A DNA stretch of 64,000 nt from Curvibacter sp. PAE-UM (GTDB lineage: Bacteria > Pseudomonadota > Gammaproteobacteria > Burkholderiales > Burkholderiaceae_C). This document shows positions 7,802 through 17,100 of this stretch, piece by piece; the first letter of the stretch is position 1, and every line of letters begins with the position of its first letter. The notes under the pieces were generated by a model, which saw only the letters and a program-made list of their open reading frames with translations, had not been told where the DNA came from and did no database searches. Position numbers and translations under genes: made by a program. The stretch spans positions 938,881 through 1,002,880 of the forward strand of contig NZ_KQ483358.1 in assembly GCF_001432305.1 (NCBI RefSeq), in the 5' to 3' direction.

Positions 7802-9376
7802 ATGAAACAGGGACTGTCGCTGCGGGTCTCCCAGCATCTGGCGCTCACGCCCCAGCTGCAGCAGTCCATCCGTCTCCTGCAGCTCTCCACGCTGGAGCTC
7901 AACCAGGAGGTCGAGCAGCTGCTCGACGAAAACCCCTTTCTGGAGCGTGCCGACGACAGCGTCGAGCGCGAGGCCCATGGCCTGGAGCGCACCGATACCC
8001 CGGTGGCGCGGGACGACGCCGACTACGACTACAGCAGCAGTGCCTCGTCCAGCGAGGGGCCGGACGAAAGCGCCGCGGTGACCAGCCTGGAGAGCGAAGG
8101 CAGCTGGGAGGGCGACGGCAGCGTGGACATGTCGCCCGACGACAGCGAGTGGGGCGGCGACGCGCCGGCACGCAACGGCGCGCGCGAGGACGACGAAGCC
8201 GATGCCACGGAGCTGGCGCGCAGCCAGGAGTCGCTGCAGGACTTTCTCAAGCGCCAGGCCCTGTCCCTGCGCCTGAGTGCCGAAGACAGCGCGGCGCTGC
8301 AGTTCCTGATCGAGTCGCTCAACGAAGACGGTTATCTGGAGGACCCGGTCGAGGAGCTGGCGCGCAGCCTGACCGGGGATGATCCGGAGCACGAGGAAGC
8401 GATGATCGCGCACTTCGGGCTCGCACTTCGCCTGCTGCAAAGCCTGGAGCCCACGGGCGTGGGCGCGCGCAACATGGCCGAATGCCTGCGCCTGCAGCTG
8501 CACGCCCTGCAGGCCGATGCGATGCGGGGCGCGGCGGCTCTGCCGGAGCCGGCGGTGGTGGCGCAGGCCCTGCGCATGATCGAGCAGCCGCCTGAGTTGC
8601 TGGCGCGGCGCGACCTCAGGAAGCTGGCCCAGCTCTGCGGCGGCAGCGAGGCCCTGACGCGCGAGGCCCTGGGCCTGGTGGCGCGGCTCGAGCCCAAGCC
8701 GGGCCGGCGCTTCGTGAACGTCGAGCGCAACGTGATCGTGCCCGATGTGCTGGTGCTGCGCAGCGGCAGCGGCGCGCAGACGCGTTTTCGTGTGCAGCTC
8801 AACCCGGACATCATGCCGCGCCTGCGTGTGCACGATATCTACGCCAACGCGCTCAAGGGGCACAAGGCCGGCGGCCGTGAGGGCGACAACTACGCCGCCC
8901 TGCAGCAGCGCCTGCAGGAGGCGCGCTGGTTCATCAAGAACATCCAGCAGCGTTTCGACACCATCCTGCGCGTCTCCAGCGCCATCGTCGAACGGCAGAA
9001 GAATTTCTTCGTGCACGGCGAGCTGGCCATGCGTCCGCTGGTGCTGCGCGAGATTGCCGACGAGCTGGGTCTGCACGAGTCCACCATCAGCCGCGTGACC
9101 ACGGCCAAGTACATGTCCACGCCTTTCGGTACCTACGAGCTCAAGTACTTCTTCGGTTCGGGCCTGGGCACCGAATCGGGTGGCAACGCCTCCAGCACGG
9201 CGGTGCGCGCGCTGATCAAGCAGTTTGTCAGCGCCGAAAATGCCAAGAAGCCCCTGTCCGACAGCCAGCTCTCCGAGATGCTCAAGGAGCAGGGCATCGA
9301 GTGCGCCCGCCGCACCGTGGCCAAATACCGCGAGGCGCTCAAGATCGCGCCCGCCAACCTGCGCAAAGCGCTCTGA
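7802..9376 (+). CDS. rpoN: RNA polymerase sigma-54 factor
   Basis: This 524-residue sigma-54 begins with the glutamine/leucine-rich activator-interacting region I (MKQGLSLRVSQHLALTPQLQQSIRLLQ, residues 1-50). An acidic region II (~50-130) rich in Asp, Glu and Ser follows, then the core-binding region and the C-terminal DNA-binding part with the RpoN box ARRTVAKYRE near residues 502-511. It recognises -24/-12 promoters and needs AAA+ activators. Its position after lptB is conserved in many proteobacteria. No obvious hpf/raiA follows, which differs from the enterobacterial order. Confidence 0.96.
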   Translation: MKQGLSLRVSQHLALTPQLQQSIRLLQLSTLELNQEVEQLLDENPFLERADDSVEREAHGLERTDTPVARDDADYDYSSSASSSEGPDESAAVTSLESEGSWEGDGSVDMSPDDSEWGGDAPARNGAREDDEADATELARSQESLQDFLKRQALSLRLSAEDSAALQFLIESLNEDGYLEDPVEELARSLTGDDPEHEEAMIAHFGLALRLLQSLEPTGVGARNMAECLRLQLHALQADAMRGAAALPEPAVVAQALRMIEQPPELLARRDLRKLAQLCGGSEALTREALGLVARLEPKPGRRFVNVERNVIVPDVLVLRSGSGAQTRFRVQLNPDIMPRLRVHDIYANALKGHKAGGREGDNYAALQQRLQEARWFIKNIQQRFDTILRVSSAIVERQKNFFVHGELAMRPLVLREIADELGLHESTISRVTTAKYMSTPFGTYELKYFFGSGLGTESGGNASSTAVRALIKQFVSAENAKKPLSDSQLSEMLKEQGIECARRTVAKYREALKIAPANLRKAL

Positions 9377-9387
9377 TTGGACGCACT

Positions 9388-10647
9388 GTGAACCAGCTGC
9401 AATTGTTTCTGCCCTGCGCCGCCGGCGTGGAGGACTATCTGGCCGCCGAGATCCTGCGGATCACGGGCCTGCCCCCGGGTTGCATCACCAAACAACGCGG
9501 CGGTGTGGCGGTGCGCACCTCGTTTGCGCACGCCATGCTGCTCAACCTGTACAGCCGCCTGGCCCAGCGCGTGCTGGTGCTGCTCTCCTACACCGAGTAC
9601 CGCAGTGAGCAGGATTTGTACCGCGCCGCCATGGCGGTCCCCTGGGAGCACTGGTTCACCCCCAGGGAAAGCATCAAGGTCGAGATCACGGCCCAGCACA
9701 GCCCGCTGACCTCGCTGAACTTCGCGGCGCTGAAGGTGAAGGATGCGGTCTGTGACCGTTTCCGCGAAACCGCTGGTGGCGTGCGCCCCGATGTGGACAC
9801 CCAGTGGCCCGATGTGCGCATCTACGCCCACCTGACCACCGACAGCTGCTCGCTCTACATCGACACCTCGGGTGAGCCGCTGTTCAAGCGCGGCTGGCGC
9901 GAAGACAAGGGCGAGGCGCCGCTCAAGGAAACCCTGGCCGCCGCCATGATCGCCGCCAGTGGCTGGGCCGAGGGCGACGCCGACGGTGACCTGGCGCCGC
10001 TGTATGACCCCTGCTGCGGCAGCGGCACCATCGCCATCGAGGCGGCGCAGATCGCCTGCAATATCGCGGCCGGTTCCCTGCGTCGTTTTGCGTTTGAGAA
10101 ATACCGGCCCTTCCGCGCCCCCGAGTGGGCGGCCATGAAGGCCGAGGCCGCGCAGGCCGTGGTCAAGCCCGAGCCGGGCCAGGCCGCGCTGATCTACGGC
10201 AGCGACGTGTCGCACCGCATGGTGGACTTTGCCCAGCGCAATGCCCAGCGGGCCGGTGTGGCCGACGTGATCGAATTCCGCGGCGGTGACGCCCTGCAGC
10301 GTTTGCCGCCCTGCGCCACGCCGGGCGTGATGCTGGTCAATCCGCCGTATGGCGAACGCATCGAGGCGGGCGGCTTCGCGGGCGCCGCGCGCTTTGGCGC
10401 GCGTGAATTGCCTGAGACCGACAGCGCCGGTGATGACCATGACTTCTTCAGCAAGCTCGCCACGCACTGGAAAAAGAACTACAGCGGCTGGACCGCCTGG
10501 GTGCTGACGCCCGACCTCAAGCTGCCCAGCAAGATGCGCCTGAAGGAATCGCGTCGCGTTCCGATGTGGAACGGCCCGCTGGAGTGCCGGCTCTTCAAGT
10601 TCGAGATGGTCAAGGGTTCGGCGCGCGAGAAGCCGGTCGAACCATGA
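9388..10647 (+). CDS. rlmL: THUMP-domain rRNA guanine-N2 methyltransferase (RlmL-like)
   Basis: This 419-residue class I SAM-dependent methyltransferase has an N-terminal THUMP RNA-binding domain (~1-160), then a Rossmann domain with DPCCGSGTIAIEAA (SAM-binding motif I) and the catalytic VNPPYGERI (motif IV, typical of N-methyltransferases). It corresponds to the RlmL half of E. coli RlmKL (702 aa) and lacks the RlmK half, as is usual outside gammaproteobacteria. The GTG at 9388 is the best start, 12 nt after rpoN; no ATG is available. It overlaps the PIN gene by ATGA. The exact 23S position modified is inferred from the family. Confidence 0.8.
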   Translation: MNQLQLFLPCAAGVEDYLAAEILRITGLPPGCITKQRGGVAVRTSFAHAMLLNLYSRLAQRVLVLLSYTEYRSEQDLYRAAMAVPWEHWFTPRESIKVEITAQHSPLTSLNFAALKVKDAVCDRFRETAGGVRPDVDTQWPDVRIYAHLTTDSCSLYIDTSGEPLFKRGWREDKGEAPLKETLAAAMIAASGWAEGDADGDLAPLYDPCCGSGTIAIEAAQIACNIAAGSLRRFAFEKYRPFRAPEWAAMKAEAAQAVVKPEPGQAALIYGSDVSHRMVDFAQRNAQRAGVADVIEFRGGDALQRLPPCATPGVMLVNPPYGERIEAGGFAGAARFGARELPETDSAGDDHDFFSKLATHWKKNYSGWTAWVLTPDLKLPSKMRLKESRRVPMWNGPLECRLFKFEMVKGSAREKPVEP

Positions 10648-11057
10648 TCGTTCTGGACACCAACATCGTGCTGGACCTGCTGGTCTTCGACGACCCGGCC
10701 ACGCCGCCGCTGAAAGACGCGCTCGCGGCGCGTCGGCTGCAGTGGATCGCCACGCCGGCCATGCGCGTGGAACTGGCCCGCGTGCTGGCCTATCCGCACA
10801 TCGTGTCGCGCCTGGCCCATTACCAGCTCGGCGCTGCCGACGTGCTGGCCGCTTTCGACCGGCAGGTGCAGATCGTCGAGACGGCCCCGCGGGTGTCTTG
10901 CGTCTGCAAGGACCCGGACGACCAGAAGTTCATCGACCTGGCCGTGGCGCACCGCGCGCTGCTGCTCAGCAAGGACCACGCCGTGTTGCGCCTCAAGCGA
11001 CGCCTGCTGCCGCTGGGGGTGAGCACCGCCTCGGCCCTGGCCACCGCGACCCACTGA
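10644..11057 (+). CDS. PIN-domain ribonuclease-like protein, orphan
   Basis: This 137-residue single PIN domain of the 'putative toxin-antitoxin system toxin, PIN family' group (COG1569-like) has the acidic metal-site residues in place: D5 (VLDTN), E43 (VELARVL), D92/D93 (DPDD) and D111 (SKDHAVL). It should therefore be a Mg-dependent RNase fold. No antitoxin-type gene precedes or follows it; its ATG overlaps the methyltransferase stop (ATGA). That coupling suggests a role near RNA metabolism rather than a free-standing toxin, but this is inference. Confidence 0.8.
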   Translation: MIVLDTNIVLDLLVFDDPATPPLKDALAARRLQWIATPAMRVELARVLAYPHIVSRLAHYQLGAADVLAAFDRQVQIVETAPRVSCVCKDPDDQKFIDLAVAHRALLLSKDHAVLRLKRRLLPLGVSTASALATATH

Positions 11058-11079
11058 CGATCATTTCTCGGGAACGACC

Positions 11080-11871
<792 letters not shown>

Positions 11872-11881
11872 GTCTGCTGGC

Positions 11882-13387
11882 TCACGACGCTGCTCCCCAG
11901 TACCGGGCCAGTCGCTCGCTGATGCGCTTGCCGTGCGTCAGCGTGATTTCCTGCAGGCTGAGGGGCGCCCGCAGCTTTCGAGCCGCTGCCAGCGCCTGTC
12001 GGGCCTCGTCGTCGCGGCCCAGGCGATCCAGGGTGGCGGCTTCCAGCACGCGCGCCAGATAGAAGGTCGGATCGCGCCGGACCGAGGTTCGCGCCTCGGT
12101 CAGCGACTCTTCGTTGTTCCCGACCCGCAGCAGAAAGCACCCCAGCGCCCAGCCCCAGAACCCCAGGCGTCGGTCCCGCGGGCTGATCTTCATGCCCAGT
12201 CGCATGCGCGCGATCCCCTCCGCCAGCTGCCCTTGCATCCCCTGCGCGGCGCCCAGGGCCACATGGGCCTGGGCGTTGCTGGGGTCGATTTCCAGGGCCA
12301 GCTGCAGGATGGCGCTGCCGCGCTCATGCCGTCCGATGTCGCACAGTGCACAACCGGTGTAGCCCAGGACCTCGGCACTGCCCTCGTCGAGCGCGATGGC
12401 ACGCTCGGCGGTTTGCAGCACCTCGCTCTCAGCTTGCGCCGCATCCGGCAGCATCCCGAGGTTGCGGGCCAGTGCGGTCAGCAGGGCGTAGTGGGCATGC
12501 CCCAGGCCGAAAGCGGGGTCCAGCGCCACGCTTTTCTGCAACTGCTGGCGGGCCTCGTTCAGTGAGGCTTCGCCCCAGCCCTTGAGGGTGATGGCGCCGA
12601 TGGCCTGGCGGTAGTGGGCCCAGGCGTCCAGGTTCTCGGGCCGCTGGCGGCGGATGTGCGCAATCTCGGCGCGGGTGAGCTCGGGCTCCAGCTGCGAGAT
12701 GACGCCGCGCGCGATCGCGTCCTGCAGATCCCCGGTGGCGTCCGGGGCGCTTTCGAACTGTCCGCTCCACAGCACGTGCCCGCTGGCCGCGTCGGTCAGT
12801 TGCGTCGACACGCGCAGCGTGGTGTCCAGGGCACGCACGCTGCCCTCTACGACATAGCGCACGCCGAGTTGCCGGGCAATCTCCGGCAGCGTGGCGGGCT
12901 GGTTTCGGAAAACAAAGGATGAGGCATGGGAGATCAGCAGGAAACCGGGCACGCGGGCCAGCAAGGCAATCACATCCTCCGCCAGGCCGTCGGCCAGCAG
13001 CTGGACCCGATGGTCCTCCGAGCGCATGCTGAAGGGCAGCACGGCAATCGTAGGCTGGCCCTGTGCCACGGAAGGCGTCGCGGTGACGGCAGGCGGCTGC
13101 AGCTTGAGCGAGAAACGGTAGCCGCGGCCGGCCACGGTCGAGATGGCCTGGCTGCCCAGGACCTTGCGCAGGGCCGAGACTTGCACGGAGAGGTTGTTCT
13201 CTTCCACCACCAGCCCGGGCCAGACCCGGTTCAATGCCTCCTCCTTGCTCACCATGTGCGGGTGGCTTTCGAGCAGGCACAGCAGGAGGTCGAATGCCCG
13301 CGCCCCCAGGGCAGCCGGCACGCCGTCCAGCAGCAGGACACGGTCCGCCGGGCGGACCTCACACTGGGCAAAACGATAGGAATGCAA
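11882..13387 (-). CDS. Winged-helix transcriptional regulator with TolB-like and TPR domains
   Basis: This 501-residue protein has an N-terminal OmpR-type winged helix (residues ~1-100, with EEALNRVWPGLVVEENNLSVQVSALRK as recognition-helix region), a middle TolB/adenylate-cyclase-associated domain (IAVLPF at ~117, then VRYVVEGSVR and GHVLWSGQF), and C-terminal TPR-like helices (LEIDPSNAQAHVALG). This is the CadC/HilA-like 'Trans_reg_C + TPR' architecture, but no TM segment is seen, so it should be cytoplasmic. The start codon is TTG at 13387. It is divergent from an osmC-like gene, its most likely target. The signal is unknown. Confidence 0.85.
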   Translation of the reverse strand: MHSYRFAQCEVRPADRVLLLDGVPAALGARAFDLLLCLLESHPHMVSKEEALNRVWPGLVVEENNLSVQVSALRKVLGSQAISTVAGRGYRFSLKLQPPAVTATPSVAQGQPTIAVLPFSMRSEDHRVQLLADGLAEDVIALLARVPGFLLISHASSFVFRNQPATLPEIARQLGVRYVVEGSVRALDTTLRVSTQLTDAASGHVLWSGQFESAPDATGDLQDAIARGVISQLEPELTRAEIAHIRRQRPENLDAWAHYRQAIGAITLKGWGEASLNEARQQLQKSVALDPAFGLGHAHYALLTALARNLGMLPDAAQAESEVLQTAERAIALDEGSAEVLGYTGCALCDIGRHERGSAILQLALEIDPSNAQAHVALGAAQGMQGQLAEGIARMRLGMKISPRDRRLGFWGWALGCFLLRVGNNEESLTEARTSVRRDPTFYLARVLEAATLDRLGRDDEARQALAAARKLRAPLSLQEITLTHGKRISERLARYWGAAS

Positions 13388-13404
13388 GAGGAGCTCCCGG
13401 ATGG

Positions 13405-13449
13405 CTAGGGCCTGTTCACACTTGAGAAATCAGTGTGAACAGACCCTAG
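13405..13449. repeat. 18-bp inverted repeat (hairpin/operator) between regulator and osmC-like gene
   Basis: CTAGGGCCTGTTCACACT (13405-13422) and its near-perfect inverted partner (13432-13449, one mismatch) flank a 9-nt spacer. The element lies 18 nt upstream of the regulator start and 101 nt upstream of the osmC-like ATG. It could be an operator, a transcript hairpin, or a REP-like dispersed repeat. Fifteen bases of one arm recur at 19096-19110 in inverse orientation, which favours a dispersed element. Confidence 0.7.
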
Positions 13450-13550
13450 GTGTTTTAGCAGGGTTTAGGAAATCTTTCAGAACATTAAAGGACAGACCAG
13501 GGGCTGCAGGACGACAGTCAAGCCATCGTTCACACACCTGAGGAGATGCA

Positions 13551-14129
13551 ATGAACCTGGCCCTGCCCACCCCCACCAAGGCGTCCATGATGGAAACCGT
13601 CAGCATTCAAGAACGCCAACGCCCCTTGCGGGCCCGCTACAAGACCGAACCCGGGGCGGCCTGGGTCACCGACTACGCGCGCACCCGAAGCAGCGACCCG
13701 CGCGATCCCTTGCACTTCATCGTGGAGCCCAAGCAAGGTTCTGGCGTTCAACTTCCCGTGGGCGTGCACGGCGCCGTCGGCGGTTTGCACGATGCGCCGT
13801 GCCCGGGCGACATCCTGTGCGCGGCCCTGGCGGCCTGCCAGGACTCCTCGATTCGCATGGTGGCCAACCTGCTGGGCGTGGAGCTGGCGTCATTGACCGT
13901 GGAGGTCACGGCCGAGGTCGATGTGCGTGGTGCCCTGGGCATGGACCCGCAGGTGCCGGTGGGTTTTCAGACCCTGCGCTGTGACGTGCACCTGAGCGCG
14001 CAGGAGGGTACGCCGCCGGAGCTACTCGCCAAGCTGCGCATGGGCGCGGAACGCTGCTGCGTCGTGCTGCAGACCTTGCGCCAGCCGCCGACCGTGCAGA
14101 CGGTCTTTCACGGCGCCGACCTCAGCTGA
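13551..14129 (+). CDS. OsmC/Ohr-family protein
   Basis: This 192-residue OsmC-fold protein has the two cysteines expected for thiol-dependent peroxide reduction: C96 in AACQDSS at the start of the long helix, and C169/C170 in ERCCVVLQTL. The family reduces organic or other hydroperoxides, though some members are not peroxidases. A good RBS (GAGGAG) precedes the ATG. The first ~25 residues are an extension. The C-terminal codons overlap the convergent dehalogenase gene by 8 nt. Confidence 0.85.
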   Translation: MNLALPTPTKASMMETVSIQERQRPLRARYKTEPGAAWVTDYARTRSSDPRDPLHFIVEPKQGSGVQLPVGVHGAVGGLHDAPCPGDILCAALAACQDSSIRMVANLLGVELASLTVEVTAEVDVRGALGMDPQVPVGFQTLRCDVHLSAQEGTPPELLAKLRMGAERCCVVLQTLRQPPTVQTVFHGADLS

Positions 14130-15021
14130 AAAATGCCTGCAGCGCGCTGGCGGTCTCGGCCGGCAGTTCTTCCGGAATGAAATGCCCGGCCGGCAGCAGC
14201 TGGCCGCTCACGGTGGCGCTGCATTGCGCCTGCCAGAGTTCCAACGGCTTGAAGAGCTTGTTCACCACGCCGCGCTCGCCCCACAGCACCAGCGTGTCGC
14301 AGGCGATCTTCTCGCCGTGCGCGCGGCTGGCCCGATCGTGCTCCAGGTCGATGCCGGCGCTGGCCCGGTAGTCCTCGCAGGCACCGTGGATGGCCTCGGG
14401 GGTGCAGAAGCAGCGCTCGTACTCGGCCAGGGCCTGCGGTTCGATATAGCCCAGGCCCGCGCTGCCCCAGCCGCCGAGCTTGGCGTGCAGGTAGGTCCTG
14501 GCGTCGGCGCCGATCATGCGTTCGGGCAGGGGCCAGGGCTGGATCAGGTGGAACCAGTGGTAATAGGCGCGTGCGAAGGCCATGTCGGTGGCGGCGTACA
14601 TGTCCAGCGTGGGCGCGATGTCGATCACGCAGAGCTTTGCCACCTTCTCGGCGTGATCCAGCGCCAGGCGGGCCGCCACGCGGCCGCCGCGGTCATGGCC
14701 GCAGAGGTAGAAGGACGAACAGCCCAGCTGGTCCATCACGTCTACCAGGTCCTGCGCCATGGTGCGCTTGCTGTAGTTGCCGTGGTCGGGCAGGCCGGCG
14801 GGTTGGGCCGAATCGCCGTAACCACGCAGGTCGGGCAGCACGATCCAGTAGTCGTTCTTGAGCTGCTGCGCCACGCGCTGCCACAGTGCATGGGTTTGCG
14901 GGAAGCCATGCACCAGCAGCAGGGCGGGCTTGCCGCCGCGTGGTGCAGCCGGCACACGGGCCTGGATCTGCACGCCGTTGACCTCGAAGCGGCGGGTCTC
15001 GAAACCTTCGAACCAGTTCAT
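14122..15021 (-). CDS. Haloacetate/fluoroacetate dehalogenase-like alpha/beta hydrolase
   Basis: This 299-residue alpha/beta hydrolase has HGFPQTHALW (oxyanion region, residues 38-47) and the nucleophile elbow CGHDRGGR with Asp110, not Ser. This is the DehH1/epoxide-hydrolase arrangement. By counting, the residues known from Rhodopseudomonas fluoroacetate dehalogenase are present: D110, R111, R114, D134, H155, W156, Y218 and H280 (there Y219). These form the triad, the carboxylate clamp and the halide pocket. The predicted reaction is 2-haloacetate + water to glycolate + halide. The gene overlaps pncC by ATGA. Haloacetate use itself is inference. Confidence 0.85.
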   Translation of the reverse strand: MNWFEGFETRRFEVNGVQIQARVPAAPRGGKPALLLVHGFPQTHALWQRVAQQLKNDYWIVLPDLRGYGDSAQPAGLPDHGNYSKRTMAQDLVDVMDQLGCSSFYLCGHDRGGRVAARLALDHAEKVAKLCVIDIAPTLDMYAATDMAFARAYYHWFHLIQPWPLPERMIGADARTYLHAKLGGWGSAGLGYIEPQALAEYERCFCTPEAIHGACEDYRASAGIDLEHDRASRAHGEKIACDTLVLWGERGVVNKLFKPLELWQAQCSATVSGQLLPAGHFIPEELPAETASALQAFFS

Positions 15022-15500
15022 CGCATCAACTCCAGCAGGCGGGACAGGGCGTGTTGCACGGTGGCGGCGCGCACCGCAGCGCGGTCGCCGGGGAAGTGCA
15101 TCTTCTCGGTCACCCGTTGCCCCGGCAGGGCGTAGCCGAACCAGACCAGACCGACGGGTTTGTCGGGTGTGCCACCCGTGGGGCCGGCCACGCCGGTGAC
15201 GGCCACGGCCACCTGGGCCTGCGAATGCGCCAGCGCACCGGCGGCCATGGCGCGCGCCACTTCCTCGCTGACGGCGCCGTGCCGCTGGATCAGCGCAAGC
15301 TCCACGCCCAGCAGCTCGTTCTTGGCCGTGTTGGAGTAGCTGACGAAGCCGCGTTCGAACCAGTTGCTGGAGCCGCTCAGGTCGGTGCAGGCCGCGGCGA
15401 TCAGGCCGCCCGTGCAGCTCTCGGCCGTGGCCAGCATCCACTGGCGCTGCTGCAACTGCGTGGCCAGCCGCTCGACCAGGGGCGCGGTGGGCGGGCTCAT
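15018..15500 (-). CDS. pncC: Nicotinamide-nucleotide amidase (CinA C-terminal domain type)
   Basis: This 160-residue stand-alone CinA C-terminal domain protein has ATAESCTGGLIA (catalytic Ser region, residues 24-35), SYSNTAK, and VAVTGVAGPTGGTPDKPVG, the family's glycine-rich signature. It converts NMN to nicotinate mononucleotide in NAD recycling. It sits between pgpA (1-nt TGATG overlap) and the dehalogenase gene (4-nt ATGA overlap), so the three are translationally coupled. The length matches E. coli PncC (165 aa). Confidence 0.92.
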   Translation of the reverse strand: MSPPTAPLVERLATQLQQRQWMLATAESCTGGLIAAACTDLSGSSNWFERGFVSYSNTAKNELLGVELALIQRHGAVSEEVARAMAAGALAHSQAQVAVAVTGVAGPTGGTPDKPVGLVWFGYALPGQRVTEKMHFPGDRAAVRAATVQHALSRLLELMR

Positions 15501-16048
15501 CAGAAGCTGCGCCACAGCGCGATCAGCAGCAGCGTGCAGAAAGCTGCGACCAGGTCGTCGAGCATGATGCCCCAGCCGGCCTTGGCCCAGCCGTGGCGGG
15601 CGTGGCTGGGGTCCATGTCGTGGTAGAGGCGGTCGGCCCAGCCCACCGGGCCGGGCTTGGCGGCGTCGAAATAGCGGAACAGCGCGAAGGCCAGCAACTG
15701 TTCGGGCCAGCCCGTGGGCATGATGAGCCACAGCACCAGCCAGAAGGCGAGGATCTCGTCCCAGACGATGCAGCCGGGGTCACCCGCCTGCAGGTGGCGC
15801 GCGGTGACGCTGCAGGCCCACCAGCCCAGGGGCAGCGAGATCAGCAGCAGCAGGCCCCAGCGGGCCTCGTTCATCCAGGGCTGCAGCACCAGGAAGGCGG
15901 CCCAGGCCCACAGCGTGCCCACGGTACCCGCGGCCTTGGGGCTCAGGCCCGAGCCGAAACCCAGGGCGATGGCGTGGGCCGGGTGCGCCAGCATGAAGCG
16001 GCCGGTGGGCCGGGTCATGGGCGGGCGCAGGGGGCTGGGAGCGTTCAT
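15500..16048 (-). CDS. pgpA: Phosphatidylglycerophosphatase A
   Basis: This 182-residue membrane protein removes the phosphate of phosphatidylglycerophosphate in phospholipid synthesis. It has the PgpA pattern GFGSGLSPKAAGTVGTLWA near the N-terminus, IVWDEILAF (Asp/Glu metal site) and DRLYHDMDPSHARHGWAKAGWGIMLDDLVA, with about four hydrophobic segments. The ATG is at 16048. The downstream order thiL-pgpA-pncC is common in betaproteobacteria. Confidence 0.93.
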   Translation of the reverse strand: MNAPSPLRPPMTRPTGRFMLAHPAHAIALGFGSGLSPKAAGTVGTLWAWAAFLVLQPWMNEARWGLLLLISLPLGWWACSVTARHLQAGDPGCIVWDEILAFWLVLWLIMPTGWPEQLLAFALFRYFDAAKPGPVGWADRLYHDMDPSHARHGWAKAGWGIMLDDLVAAFCTLLLIALWRSF

Positions 16049-16119
16049 TCAGAGATTATGGTGGAGGCGCAGCCGCTGGCCCTTCGCCTGGCCCGGCATG
16101 CGCAGTTGCGCCAGCCGGC

Positions 16120-17100
16120 TCAGGCGAAGTGATCGAAGGAGGCGTAGCGGCCGACCACGGGGCGGCCCTGCGCGTCGACCAGGCGCAGGCCGGCTTCGGT
16201 CTCGATGCGGCCGATGCGCGTGACGGGCGTGGCCGCTTCCCGTGCGGCGGCCAGCACGGCTTGTCCCTGTGCGGCCGGTGCCGTGAACAGCAATTCGTAG
16301 TCGTCGCCGCCGGCCAGCACCAGGCTCAGGCGTTCTGCTTCATCCAGGGTCACGTCCGGTGTTGCCAGCAAGGGGGCGGCCAGGGTGGTGTCGATGCAGG
16401 CGCCACAGCCCGAAGCCTGCAGGATGTGGCCCAGATCGCCGAGCAGGCCGTCGCTGACGTCCAGCGCTGCGCTGGCCACACCGCGCAACGCCATGCCGAG
16501 CGCGATGCGCGGGGTGGGCTGCTCCAGTCGAGCGCGCGCGGCCTGCAGCAGGGGGGGCGGTAGCTTGCGCCGGCCTTGCAGGGCTTCGAGTGCCAGCCGC
16601 GCATCGCCCAGCGTGCCGCTGACCCAGAGCTCATCGCCAGGCCGCGCGCCCGAGCGCAGCAGCGCGCGGCTGCCGTTGTCGGTCACGGGCACTTCGCCGA
16701 AGATGGTGATGCAGATGTTGAGCGGGCCGCGTGTGGTGTCGCCGCCGATGAGCTGGCAATCGTGCGCGTCGGCCAGCGCGAACAGGCCGCGCGCGAAGGC
16801 GGCCAGCCAGGCCTCGTCGGCCTGCGGCAGGGACAGGGCCAGCGTGAAAGCCAAGGGGCGGGCGCCGCAGGCGGCCAGGTCGCTGAGGTTCACCGCCAGG
16901 GCCTTGTGGCCCAGCGTTTGCGGATCCACGTCGGGAAAGAAGTGCCGGCTCTCGACCAGCATGTCGCTGGAGATGGCCAGTTGCGTGCCGGGTGCCGGTT
17001 GCAGCAGGGCGCAGTCGTCGCCCACGCCCAGCCGCACAGCGCCGGTATAGGGGCGTTGCGGACGCTGGAAATAGCGCGCGATCAGGTCGAATTCACCCAC
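16120..17100 (-). CDS. thiL: Thiamine-monophosphate kinase
   Basis: This 326-residue ThiL phosphorylates thiamine phosphate to the diphosphate with ATP. It begins GEFDLIARYFQRP and contains LGVGDDCALL (Mg/ATP-binding Asp pair), ISSDMLVESRHF, GDTTRGPL and ALDVSDGLLGDL, all hallmark motifs of the PurM/ThiL fold. The GTG start at 17100 lies inside the 3' end of the upstream gene (8-nt overlap); no ATG is available at the conserved N-terminus. Confidence 0.94.
   Translation of the reverse strand: MGEFDLIARYFQRPQRPYTGAVRLGVGDDCALLQPAPGTQLAISSDMLVESRHFFPDVDPQTLGHKALAVNLSDLAACGARPLAFTLALSLPQADEAWLAAFARGLFALADAHDCQLIGGDTTRGPLNICITIFGEVPVTDNGSRALLRSGARPGDELWVSGTLGDARLALEALQGRRKLPPPLLQAARARLEQPTPRIALGMALRGVASAALDVSDGLLGDLGHILQASGCGACIDTTLAAPLLATPDVTLDEAERLSLVLAGGDDYELLFTAPAAQGQAVLAAAREAATPVTRIGRIETEAGLRLVDAQGRPVVGRYASFDHFA

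Noticed and set aside
10644-11057. PIN-domain gene as half of a toxin-antitoxin system.
   Set aside because: No short DNA-binding antitoxin gene lies before or after it; the upstream gene is an rRNA methyltransferase.
15018-15731. A longer start for pncC reaching into pgpA.
   Set aside because: The extra residues are the pgpA coding sequence read in another frame (Arg/Gly/Pro-rich). The ATG at 15500 overlapping the pgpA stop gives the family length.
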